64,000 nt of DNA from Gemmatimonadaceae bacterium (GTDB lineage Bacteria; Gemmatimonadota; Gemmatimonadetes; Gemmatimonadales; Gemmatimonadaceae), in contig JAHBVT010000001.1 in NCBI GenBank assembly GCA_019637355.1, positions 1,395,192 to 1,459,191 on the forward strand. Direction: 5' to 3'. Of this stretch, positions 8,718-19,912 are shown in pieces; position 1 is the stretch's first letter, and every line of letters begins with the position of its first letter. A program made the position numbers and the translations under genes. The notes below the pieces were generated by a model, which was not told the origin of the DNA, did not search any database, and saw only the letters and a program-made list of their open reading frames with translations.

Positions 8718-9703
8718 CGCTGCCCGCCCCGCTCAAGGACCAGCACGGGCGCTCGATCGAGTACCTGCGCATCTCCGTGACCGACCGCTGCAACTTCCGC
8801 TGCGTGTATTGTATGCCGGCGGAGGGACTGCCCTGGCTCCCGAAGCAGGAGATCCTCAGCTACGAGGAGATCACCGAGGTCGTGCGCCAGCTTGCGCCGC
8901 TTGGACTCCGGCGCCTGCGGCTGACCGGCGGCGAGCCGACCATCCGGCCCGAACTCGTGCGTTTGGTGCAGATGCTCCGCGCCGTGCCCGGCATCGAGGA
9001 CATCGCGCTCTCGACCAACGGCGCCAAGCTCCCGACGATGGCGCGCGAGCTCCGCGCCGCGGGCCTCGACCGCGTGAACCTCAGCGCCGACTCGCTACGC
9101 CCCGAACGCATCGTCGCCATCGCGCGGCGCGACCTCAAGTTCGAGCCCGTGCAGGCGATTCGTGCCGCGCTTGCCGCCGGGCTCGAGCCGGTGAAGGTGA
9201 ACGTGGTCGTGATGCGCGGCCTCAACGATGACGAGATCGAGGACTTCGCGCGGCTGACGCTCGAGTTGCCGATCCACGTCCGGTTCATCGAGTTGATGCC
9301 GGTCGGAGAGATGGCCCACCTGACCGACGCGCACATCGTGCCGAGCGACGAGGTCCTGCGCCGCGTGGCGGGCATCGCCCCGCTTGAGGGTGCCGCCGGC
9401 CCGGCCAAGGGCAACGGGCCCGCCAAGTACTACCGCCTCGCCGGGGCCGCCGGCACGGTGGGTGTCATCACGCCGATGACGCACACCTACTGCGGCGACT
9501 GCAACCGCGTGCGCCTCACCGCCGACGGCCGTCTCCGCACCTGCCTGTACGGTGACCACGAGGTGAACCTGCGCGAGCCGCTGCGGGCAGGTCTTGGACT
9601 GGAGCCGCTGTTTGTCCAGGCGCTGGCCGAGAAGCCGAAGGAGCACAATCTGTTGCAACTGAGGGTGGGTGGGCTGAAGGCGCTGTCGCAGGTTGGAGGG
9701 TGA
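8714..9703 (+). CDS. moaA: GTP 3',8-cyclase, radical SAM
   Basis: 329 aa. Catalyses the first step of molybdenum cofactor synthesis from GTP. The radical-SAM cluster motif CNFRCVYC gives Cys26, Cys30 and Cys33. LTGGEPTIRP is the SAM-binding GGE motif. The C-terminal cluster is CGDCNRVRLTADGRLRTC. The protein ends in Gly-Gly, as needed for the catalytic tail of MoaA. The GTG start overlaps the moaE stop. A hairpin repeat follows directly at 9709. Confidence 0.95.
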   Translation: MTLPAPLKDQHGRSIEYLRISVTDRCNFRCVYCMPAEGLPWLPKQEILSYEEITEVVRQLAPLGLRRLRLTGGEPTIRPELVRLVQMLRAVPGIEDIALSTNGAKLPTMARELRAAGLDRVNLSADSLRPERIVAIARRDLKFEPVQAIRAALAAGLEPVKVNVVVMRGLNDDEIEDFARLTLELPIHVRFIELMPVGEMAHLTDAHIVPSDEVLRRVAGIAPLEGAAGPAKGNGPAKYYRLAGAAGTVGVITPMTHTYCGDCNRVRLTADGRLRTCLYGDHEVNLREPLRAGLGLEPLFVQALAEKPKEHNLLQLRVGGLKALSQVGG

Positions 9704-9708
9704 GACTG

Positions 9709-9781
9709 GGACGGATGACGGATGACGGATGCTCAGACGGCCCGCTGGATGTTGTTCGCCTCCGTCATCCGTCATCCGTCC
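9709..9781. repeat. Class A intergenic hairpin repeat, copy 1
   Basis: A perfect 21-bp inverted repeat: left arm 9709-9729 and right arm 9761-9781 with a 31-base loop. Each arm is three units of CGGATGA / TCATCCG type. It fills the moaA-mdh gap. Related copies are at 34272, 58835 and 59797. It could act as a terminator or mRNA-stabilising structure for moaDEA; no U-tract follows. Confidence 0.85.
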
Positions 9782-9860
9782 TCGGTCCCAGAGCTACAAC
9801 TCGCCCTCGCACCACACTAAATTCCCCTCACTGATTCATCCCCAAAACGAGACTCTGTAA

Positions 9861-10793
<933 letters not shown>

Positions 10794-10801
10794 CGCTCTG
10801 A

Positions 10802-10838
10802 ACCGGGAGGCGCCGCGTGGTGCCTCCCGGTCTTGTCT
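10802..10838 (+). terminator. Rho-independent terminator after mdh
   Basis: The stem ACCGGGAGGC (10802-10811) pairs perfectly with GCCTCCCGGT (10822-10831) across a 10-base loop. It is followed by a T-rich stretch, CTTGTCTCT. It separates mdh from sdhC. Confidence 0.75.
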
Positions 10839-10860
10839 CTGACCCCCGCAGAGGACTTCG

Positions 10861-11517
10861 ATGGCCGCGTTGCTGCAATTTTGGAATTCGACGATCGGCA
10901 AGAAGTGGGTGATGGCCGTGACTGGCATCGGCCTCGTGCTCTTTGCCGTCGCCCATATGGCCGGGAACCTGCAGGTGTTCCTCGGTGCCAGCGTCTTCAA
11001 TGCCTACGCGCACGCGCTGCAGTCCCTCGGAGCGCTGCTGTGGATCGCGCGCATCGGCCTGCTGGTGATGGCCGTGCTGCACATCATCTCGGCGCTGCAG
11101 CTGACGGCCATCGCGAAGGCCGCGCGGCCGCAGGACTACGTGAAGCGCGAGTCGCAGATCGCCACGCTGGCCTCGCGCACGATGCGCTGGGGCGGGGTGG
11201 TGCTGGCGGTCTTCCTGGTCTTCCACATCCTGCACTTCACCACCGGCCACCTGCACCCGGCGTTCAGCAAGGGGGGCGCCTACGGCAACGTGGTGCTGGG
11301 CTTCAAGGTGTGGTGGGTCACCGCGTTCTACGTGATCGCGATGAGCCTCTTCGGCCTGCACCTGTACCACGGCGTCTGGGCCGGCTTCCGCACGCTGGGC
11401 GTGGCCAAGCCCAACCCGATGCCGATGGAGCGCAAGCTGGCGCTGGGCGTCGCGATCGTGACCTGGGCGGGATTCATCATCGTGCCGATCGCGGTCGCGC
11501 TCGGCATCGTCGACTGA
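10861..11517 (+). CDS. sdhC: Succinate dehydrogenase cytochrome b subunit (b558 type)
   Basis: 218 aa. A single membrane anchor with about five transmembrane helices (roughly residues 18-36, 58-80, 105-128, 150-172, 192-214). Histidines suitable for two b hemes are seen, among them His in [25 protein letters not shown] and GLHLYHG. One long cytochrome b subunit in the order C-A-B is the Bacillus/epsilon-type (type B) arrangement used with menaquinone, in keeping with the futalosine-pathway genes at 57694-60924. Confidence 0.93.
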   Translation: MAALLQFWNSTIGKKWVMAVTGIGLVLFAVAHMAGNLQVFLGASVFNAYAHALQSLGALLWIARIGLLVMAVLHIISALQLTAIAKAARPQDYVKRESQIATLASRTMRWGGVVLAVFLVFHILHFTTGHLHPAFSKGGAYGNVVLGFKVWWVTAFYVIAMSLFGLHLYHGVWAGFRTLGVAKPNPMPMERKLALGVAIVTWAGFIIVPIAVALGIVD

Positions 11518-11531
11518 GGAACTCAAGCACA

Positions 11532-13450
<1,919 letters not shown>

Positions 13451-13454
<4 letters not shown>

Positions 13455-14248
13455 GCGGGTCCAGCACTGCGACGATGAACGTGACGCTGCACGTCTGGCG
13501 CCAGGCCGGCCCCGGCGTGCCCGGGGAGATGGTGACCTACCCGGCGCCGGCGATCAGCCCCGATATGAGCTTCCTCGAGATGCTCGACGTGGTGAACGAG
13601 CGGCTCATCGAGAAGGGCGAGCAGCCCATCGCGTTCGACCACGACTGCCGCGAGGGCATCTGCGGCGCCTGCGGGATGATGATCAACGGCGCGGCCCACG
13701 GGCCGATGCGCCTGACGACGACCTGCCAGCTGCATATGCGCAGCTTCAAGGACGGCGACGATATCTACATCGAGCCGTGGCGCGCGCAGGCCTTCCCGGT
13801 GGTGAAGGATCTCGTGGTGGACCGTTCGGCGTTTGACCGCATCATCCAGTCCGGCGGGTTCATCTCCGCGCCGACGGGCACGCCGCAGGATGCGAATGCG
13901 ATCCCGATCGCCAAGCAGGACGCGGACCTCGCGATGGACAACGCGGCCTGCATCGGCTGCGGCGCTTGCGTGGCCGCCTGCCCGAATGCGTCGGCGTCGC
14001 TGTTCACGGCGGCGAAGATCGCGCACCTCGGTGTGTTGCCGCAGGGGCAGCCGGAGCGGCGGAAGCGGGCTTTGGATATGGTCGCCCGTATGGATCTCGA
14101 AGGCTTCGGCGGCTGCTCGCTATTCGGCGAGTGTATGGCGGCTTGTCCGAAGGGGATCTCGATTGATGCGATCCAGCAGATGAATCGGGATTATGCGGTG
14201 GCGGTGGCGACGAAGGGGGAGGGGAAGGAGTGGGTAGGGGCGGCGTAG
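13451..14248 (+). CDS. sdhB: Succinate dehydrogenase iron-sulfur subunit
   Basis: 265 aa from GTG 13451 (overlapping the sdhA TGA); ATG 13475 is an alternative that would remove eight residues. It passes electrons from FAD to the quinone site. The [2Fe-2S] domain has [13 protein letters not shown] near residue 67. The [4Fe-4S] and [3Fe-4S] ligands are in [13 protein letters not shown] near 158 and in [15 protein letters not shown] near 220. It ends the sdh operon and meets the nuclease-ATPase gene tail to tail, 41 bases away. Confidence 0.96.
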
Positions 14249-14289
14249 CTAGCGCGGGCACACAACCGGGACGTCCGACCTCGGCCGCA

Positions 14290-16740
14290 CTACAATTGAT
14301 GGTCCAACGCGTGATCCGCTCGGTCCTCCTCAGGATAGACGGCGCGCAATTGCGCCACGAGTTGGGATTGATTGTCGTAAGCAGGATGCGCCGGGACACG
14401 GCAGTACTTCTCGTCCTCCGAACACACGTAGCGCACGAACTCGCGACCCATTGGAGCCCATGCGACTTTGCGGCTCTGCCGCTGCAAGGCAGCCAGTGAT
14501 GCGTGCGCTTCGGAAGAAGCGATAGGTGTCACGAGTAGCATCTCTGAGATGTACGCTTGATCGCGAGTCCCCCAGCGGAGGTGCTGAAATCCGGCTGGCG
14601 TCAATTCTACCCGTTTAGCTTTCGCAATCTCTGTTATCGTTGGGTCATAGGAGCCGCAGAGGCCATACTCGAGCATCTTCCCCAGTATGCGTGTGGTTGC
14701 CCGCGGCTCTACGTGCATCGCTCTGAAGTAGTCGATAACGTGCTCGACCGGCATGAACGGGTCCGTGGGGTCGTGCTTAGAGGTGTCGCGAAGCACCTGC
14801 AGGAGACGCAATCCAAGCAGAGGGGAGTGCTCAAGATCTTCATCAAGTGCAAAGACGTTGCGCACGAAGGTGTTCTCGGTGCTGGAGAAGATGTCGTATC
14901 GCCCGTTCACCAGGGCCTTCTTGACTCTCCAAGCCGGCAGAACGATTGACGAGCCTGCGATGTAGGTCTTGAGCAACTCTGCGACCTCAAGCCGGGGACT
15001 CGAAACAAGGTACTTAGCGAGCTCGAGGCACCGGCGAACGTCGTTATTCGCAAGATTCCCAATCCAATACGCGACATCGCCCGACTTCAGGAAGATTCCC
15101 TGCAGGGCAGCGGTAAAGGCCGTGAGGTTGTCCAGCGAAAGTGAAATGCCGCGGCCGATGAAGTAGCCTCGTCCCGGTTCGCGCTTCTCCTCGTGCAGTC
15201 GCGACTCAAGAAACTCGATGCGCTTCTTGAGCACAACCATCGGGAGGGGAGTCGGTAGGAATAGCGATTCGTTCTCAAAACTCCGAAGAGCGCCCTCCCG
15301 CGAAAGTTGCCAGCTCGTGCGATCCGTAATCGGCATTACCACGAGACTCAGTTCCGATTCGTACAGGGAACGTGCATACTGAAACACACGCTCCTGGAAT
15401 TCGATTGTGAAATGGTCGGCGTTGTCGAACACCAGACACGGTAACATCCGCCGGACGTTGACGATGTGTTGCAGCAATCTTTTAATGTATTCGTGCGGCC
15501 GTGTCTCTCGACGCTCTTCAATCATTCGTCCAAAGTCGATCTGGAAAGACACTTTGTCGCTTTCGTAGAGGTACTTTAAGGTTCCTTCTGAGCGCCTCTT
15601 GTATTCGTCGAAGAACATTCCCTTCAGCTCATCGAAGCTCGGCCCCTTCTCGCCAAACACTGCCTGCTCGAGAGCGCTCAACAGGCGACGGTTGAGCCAC
15701 TCAGACACCTCAGAGTCGTTTCCGTCGCTGTCAGCGAGGTTTATTCGGGCGACGACCAGCTCGCCAGCCAGAGGACGCGGCAAGACGAACTTGAAGAAGC
15801 GATCGATGAACGTTGACTTGCCCGCACCTTTGGTACCGATCAGCAGTACGAACTCGTTTCGGCCGGTATCTCTCACGCGAGAGATGACTGATGACAGTTC
15901 GCGGCCTTCATCCGTGTCCAGGTTCTTGATTCTCCCCAGCAAGTCGTCTGAGATTCGTGCGAGCCTCTCGTCCGCGTGCTGGCTCTCTCTCGACACTACG
16001 AAGCATTTCGCCAACAGATCTGGATCGTCATCGCCACTAAGGCGGCGAAAGAACGAGGTCATGACGCGTTCGATATCGGACATCAGCGTTGACTGTGCGA
16101 GAAGCACGCGTGAATCGGGGTTGCGCAACGCACGCCGAAACTCGTGGGTGCGAAGCGGGCGCCCCTCCGCTTCTTGAAAGTGAGCGCGAAAGGCCAGTTG
16201 AGCCACGTTCTCGGGCGACAACAGAGCCCAAAAGAGCGCAAACTCGCTCTTGATCGCCTCGTATCCCGGGAATACGAACGCCATGCCATCAAGTGTGTCG
16301 CGCCCGTCCCCCAGTCTGCTTCCACGGAACACGATCCATTCGTGTCCGTTCGTCACCACGGCGAGTTCAGCGTTCCGCATGCCGCAATACCGAATCGCTT
16401 GTTGCAGCCCTTCGCGGGTCGCCGCTTCTTTGAAGATGGGGCCTGAGAGCTTGTAGCTTCGCCCGGGGCGCGCGGTTGGAGCAAGGAGGGGCAGGCCGTC
16501 CCGCTTCGCCTCGACAATTACCCGAGTTAGCGACTGGTTGCAGAGCCGATAGTCAATGTATCCGGATCCTGCCATGCTCTCCGTCATAATGTCTTCGAAG
16601 GTCCAGCCAAGAACGTCGGAGAGGATGCGGTCAATCACTTTTACGCGGGTATCCTGTTCGGACACGACCGACTTCTTGTAAAGCTCAATCTCGCCGTGGA
16701 GCTGGGAGAATCTCTGCAGCGCCGAGTCGATGGGTTCCAT
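14290..16740 (-). CDS. HsdR-N-like nuclease / P-loop ATPase, candidate defence protein
   Basis: 816 aa from ATG 16740; the frame stays open upstream to 17670 but that part is antisense to the S9 peptidase. Residues 25-150 resemble the type I restriction HsdR N-terminal domain: Asp63, then E77-A-K79 as a PD-(D/E)xK core, then QQAIRYC (114-120) and AVVTNGHEW (128-136). A P-loop NTPase follows: Walker A GTKGAGKST at 302-310 and Walker B LVFDNAD at 436-442. The C-terminal third is helical-looking with a winged-helix-like LTPAGFQHLRW. There is no helicase, no signal peptide and no membrane segment. GC is clearly lower than the flanks (sampled lines 45-60%), and six CATG sites occur here versus four in the rest of the window. 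It stands alone, inserted between sdhB and the S9 peptidase, without transposase or visible direct repeats. Function is inferred: phage or plasmid defence by an ATP-gated nuclease. Confidence 0.72.
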   Translation of the reverse strand: MEPIDSALQRFSQLHGEIELYKKSVVSEQDTRVKVIDRILSDVLGWTFEDIMTESMAGSGYIDYRLCNQSLTRVIVEAKRDGLPLLAPTARPGRSYKLSGPIFKEAATREGLQQAIRYCGMRNAELAVVTNGHEWIVFRGSRLGDGRDTLDGMAFVFPGYEAIKSEFALFWALLSPENVAQLAFRAHFQEAEGRPLRTHEFRRALRNPDSRVLLAQSTLMSDIERVMTSFFRRLSGDDDPDLLAKCFVVSRESQHADERLARISDDLLGRIKNLDTDEGRELSSVISRVRDTGRNEFVLLIGTKGAGKSTFIDRFFKFVLPRPLAGELVVARINLADSDGNDSEVSEWLNRRLLSALEQAVFGEKGPSFDELKGMFFDEYKRRSEGTLKYLYESDKVSFQIDFGRMIEERRETRPHEYIKRLLQHIVNVRRMLPCLVFDNADHFTIEFQERVFQYARSLYESELSLVVMPITDRTSWQLSREGALRSFENESLFLPTPLPMVVLKKRIEFLESRLHEEKREPGRGYFIGRGISLSLDNLTAFTAALQGIFLKSGDVAYWIGNLANNDVRRCLELAKYLVSSPRLEVAELLKTYIAGSSIVLPAWRVKKALVNGRYDIFSSTENTFVRNVFALDEDLEHSPLLGLRLLQVLRDTSKHDPTDPFMPVEHVIDYFRAMHVEPRATTRILGKMLEYGLCGSYDPTITEIAKAKRVELTPAGFQHLRWGTRDQAYISEMLLVTPIASSEAHASLAALQRQSRKVAWAPMGREFVRYVCSEDEKYCRVPAHPAYDNQSQLVAQLRAVYPEEDRADHALDHQL

Positions 16741-16796
16741 TGGGATCGTAGCGTGAGGCGTAACTGTGAACCACTCGCAACGTCGCGTCCAGCCCT

Positions 16797-19700
16797 CTAC
16801 GGCACCACCCGAGGCACCTCCGCCTTCGCATCCGTCATCGCCCGTCGCGCCTTCAGGTGCGCCTCCATCTGCAACCGCGGCACCCCCTCCGTCAACCACT
16901 CCGGCGCCGGCTGGTCCCGCAAGAAGGTATCGAACCACTCGGTCATCCGCAGCGCATAGTCCTTCTGGTTGGCCGCACGCGCGAGCCCGTGGTTCTCCCC
17001 GACATACTCGAGCAGCACGACCTCCTTCCCGAGGTGGCGGAGGTGGTTGTAGTACGTGATGCCCTGGTTGAAATCCACCGCGCCGTCGCGGTCGTTGTGG
17101 AGGAGCATCAGGGGGCTCTGTAGCTGATGTGCGAAGACCTGAGGTGAGTTGCGGCGGTACGCCTCGGGCACTTCGTTGGGGCTGCCGGTGAAGCGGCCCT
17201 GGCTGGCGATGAAGATGCTGCCGTCGGTGCTGCCGGTGTTCCAGTACACGGAGCCGAACATCGAGACCATATCGGTGAGCGGCGCGCCGGCGACGCCGGT
17301 CTTGAAGATGTCGGTCTGCGTGGTGATGAACGCGGTCTGGTAGCCGCCCCAGCTGTGGCCCTGGAGGCCGACGCGGGCGGTGTCGATGAGGCCGGTGGCG
17401 ATGGCAGCCTTCACGGCGGGCACGACGCACCACAGCGCGCTGCGGCCGGGATCGTCCAGATGATAGGTGATGTCGGGCATCAGGTACGCGTAGCCGCGCG
17501 AGGTGTAGACGCTGGGATTGGCGTAGCGCGTGGCGTTGGGCTGCGCGTAGACGTTGTAGTTCTGCGAGAGCCGCTCGTAGATGTACGTGAGCATCGGGTA
17601 GGTCTTGCCCTGCTCGTAGCCGGCGGGCAGCACGAGCACGGCCTGACGCCGCGCGTCGCTGTTGTCGCACTTGTACTCAATGAGCCGCGCCCCGGGCGTC
17701 CACGCGACCTCGGCCTGCTGCGGATTGGCGGTGGTGAGCCGGCGGACGTTGGTGATGCCGGCGTCGGCGGCCCAGAGGTCGGGGTAGGCGACGACGCTCT
17801 GGCGCGTGAAGAACCACACGTTTGCATCGCGAGCGCGCCGATAGTCCACCTTGGCGTCCTCGTCGGTGAGCACGCGCACGCCGCCGCGGGCCACGTCGAC
17901 CTGCACGAGCCCCTCGCGCTTGCTGTACTCGCCGTAGGTTTCGACGAACATCGGCTGCGAGGGGTCGATGCCGCGGCGATCGCGGTTGTCCCAGTTGAGC
18001 CGGCCGAGGTAGCGGATATGCTCGCGACGCCCGTTGCCGGTGAGGTTGCGGGCCGCGGCGCCGGTGGCTGAGAGCTTCCAGATGTCCCAGTTGTCGCGCA
18101 CGAGGATGCTGGCGTTGTCCCGCGTCCAGCCGAGCAGCGCGCCGCCCAAGGCCGGCTTCACCTGGTTGCGGTCGTCGTCCTCGTTCCAGAACGGATTGTC
18201 GATGCCGGCGGTGACGACGCGGGTCTGGCCGCTGGTGAAGTCGTAGACCTTCCAGTCACCCGTGTCGTAGTAGGCGTACTTGGAGTTGTCGGGCGAGAAG
18301 GCGTTGCTCGCGCCACCGAAGAAGCCACCGCCCCCGCTGCCGGGGACCTTCGCCTGGATGAGGCGGCGCTCGCCGGACTGCAGGTTGACGGCATAGAGAT
18401 CGTGGAACTGGTAACCACGGATGCCGGCTTCGCGCTCGTAGGCGCGATTGTCGCTGGCGATGCCCCAGGTGTCGCGCGGCCCGCGCTGCAAGTTCCGCAG
18501 CGAGTCGTCGGTGAGGGGAACGAGTGCGCGTCGCGTGAACTGATAGGCGGCGACGTGCACGAAGTTGCGGTCGCTGTTCTCCTGCACCTGCTGGGCGGAC
18601 TGGGTGCGGTCGTCCTTCCAGTGCCAGAGCACTAGCGAAGGCACGTCGGCGTCGGTCTGCGGCGCGGCGGCTTGGCGTCCACCGCTGCCAGCACCCGGCG
18701 CCGGACTGCTGCCGCCGCCACCGGCCGTGGCGCGCGGGCGCGGAGGACGCGGTGAACGCAGTCCGACGAAGATCGCCGAGCCGTTGCGCGCAAAGGCCAT
18801 CGCGTAGTCGCCGCTGGGGACGTAACCGGCCGGAAGCCCGGTCGCCTTGGCGTCGATCACGTGCGGGGCGTCGTTCCCGGTGGCGCGAGGCCAGGCAAGC
18901 ACGGTCACGACCTCATCCACGTTCTGGGCGCTGTCGGATTCCACCTTCAGCACAGCCAGTGCGGCCGACGAATCGCCCCAGGTGATGCGGCGGTAGGTGG
19001 CCTTCTCCGCGGCCAACGCGCGGGTCTCGCCCGTGCCGAGCCGGCGGAGTTGCAGCGAGTTGCCGAGCTGGTCCGGCGTGCCGATGGCGTAGGCCATCCA
19101 CTGCGCAGCGTCGTCGAAGGCGAACTCGGTTACGTTGGCGATCGGCGTGGACGGCGACGTCGCCGGCGCGGCGAGGTTCACGAGTTGAAGCACCGTGCCA
19201 CTGGGCGACGTGTTGGCGCTACCGCCGCCAGCCGCGCCGCCGCCGCTCGGGGCGGCGTGGTGGATGGCCAGCCAGCTTGAGGTGTCGCCGGCAAAGCGGA
19301 AGGCGCGGACGTTCTCGAACTCGCGCTTGCTCCCGTCTGCCAGGTTCACGATCGCGAGCGTGGGAGAGGCGTTGGCGCCGGCTGCAGCGCCTCCGCCCGC
19401 CGCCGCGCCAGGCCGGCCGCGCGAGCGCGACGCCTCGGCGCTCGGCCGCACATAGAACGCGACCCAGCGGTTGTTGCCGCTGATCGTCACGTTGGCGCCG
19501 GACGCGGGACCGCCGGACGGGGCGGAGCCAACCGGAAACCGCCACTCCTGCCCGTTGGCCGCGCTACCGCGGATGACCACCTCCGCGTCGCCCTCGTTCG
19601 GCGCGAGCTCGTAGGCCAGCCAGCGCCCATCGTTGGAGATCTGCGGCGCGCGGATGCCCTTCCAGCCGAGCAGGTCCTCCAGCGTGAGCTGGCGGCCAGC

Positions 19701-19886
19701 CGAGGCGGGCGGCGTCCAGCGGGAAACGGGCGCGGCGCTGGCAGCGCCGTAGGGCAGGGCCAACTGCGGGTTGCCAGACGGCCCGCGGTCAGCGGCGGGC
19801 GTGGCGGCTTGGGCGCCGAGTACGGACGTGGCGAGCGCCAGCAGGCCGACGCACAGCGCAGACGAAGCAAGAGTACGATTTCGCAT
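16797..19886 (-). CDS. Secreted S9-family prolyl oligopeptidase-like peptidase
   Basis: 1029 aa. A signal peptide (residues 1-25, cut after VLGAQA) exports it. The N-terminal and central part is a long WD/propeller-like region with Gly/Ala-rich insertions. The C-terminal alpha/beta-hydrolase domain has the catalytic triad Ser845 in GHSWGGYQ, Asp934 in NDRDGAV and His966 in ENHGLAR. It is longer than typical S9 enzymes (700-800 aa), like those of Gemmatimonadota and Bacteroidota. It is followed closely on the same strand by nothing related; upstream lies a zinc protease 26 bases away, so the two secreted peptidases probably form an operon for protein or peptide scavenging. Confidence 0.9.
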   Translation of the reverse strand: MRNRTLASSALCVGLLALATSVLGAQAATPAADRGPSGNPQLALPYGAASAAPVSRWTPPASAGRQLTLEDLLGWKGIRAPQISNDGRWLAYELAPNEGDAEVVIRGSAANGQEWRFPVGSAPSGGPASGANVTISGNNRWVAFYVRPSAEASRSRGRPGAAAGGGAAAGANASPTLAIVNLADGSKREFENVRAFRFAGDTSSWLAIHHAAPSGGGAAGGGSANTSPSGTVLQLVNLAAPATSPSTPIANVTEFAFDDAAQWMAYAIGTPDQLGNSLQLRRLGTGETRALAAEKATYRRITWGDSSAALAVLKVESDSAQNVDEVVTVLAWPRATGNDAPHVIDAKATGLPAGYVPSGDYAMAFARNGSAIFVGLRSPRPPRPRATAGGGGSSPAPGAGSGGRQAAAPQTDADVPSLVLWHWKDDRTQSAQQVQENSDRNFVHVAAYQFTRRALVPLTDDSLRNLQRGPRDTWGIASDNRAYEREAGIRGYQFHDLYAVNLQSGERRLIQAKVPGSGGGGFFGGASNAFSPDNSKYAYYDTGDWKVYDFTSGQTRVVTAGIDNPFWNEDDDRNQVKPALGGALLGWTRDNASILVRDNWDIWKLSATGAAARNLTGNGRREHIRYLGRLNWDNRDRRGIDPSQPMFVETYGEYSKREGLVQVDVARGGVRVLTDEDAKVDYRRARDANVWFFTRQSVVAYPDLWAADAGITNVRRLTTANPQQAEVAWTPGARLIEYKCDNSDARRQAVLVLPAGYEQGKTYPMLTYIYERLSQNYNVYAQPNATRYANPSVYTSRGYAYLMPDITYHLDDPGRSALWCVVPAVKAAIATGLIDTARVGLQGHSWGGYQTAFITTQTDIFKTGVAGAPLTDMVSMFGSVYWNTGSTDGSIFIASQGRFTGSPNEVPEAYRRNSPQVFAHQLQSPLMLLHNDRDGAVDFNQGITYYNHLRHLGKEVVLLEYVGENHGLARAANQKDYALRMTEWFDTFLRDQPAPEWLTEGVPRLQMEAHLKARRAMTDAKAEVPRVVP

Positions 19887-19912
19887 AGTCGGGCTCGTGG
19901 AGGGGACGGCGA

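Noticed and set aside
10833-11531. Extension of the sdhA frame through sdhC
   Set aside because: Out-of-frame reading of the clear cytochrome b gene; family similarity begins at 11532.
16741-17670. Upstream extension of the nuclease-ATPase frame to 17670, giving 1126 residues
   Set aside because: The extra part is antisense to the catalytic domain of the S9 peptidase and is Arg/His-rich without family features; composition changes sharply at 16740.
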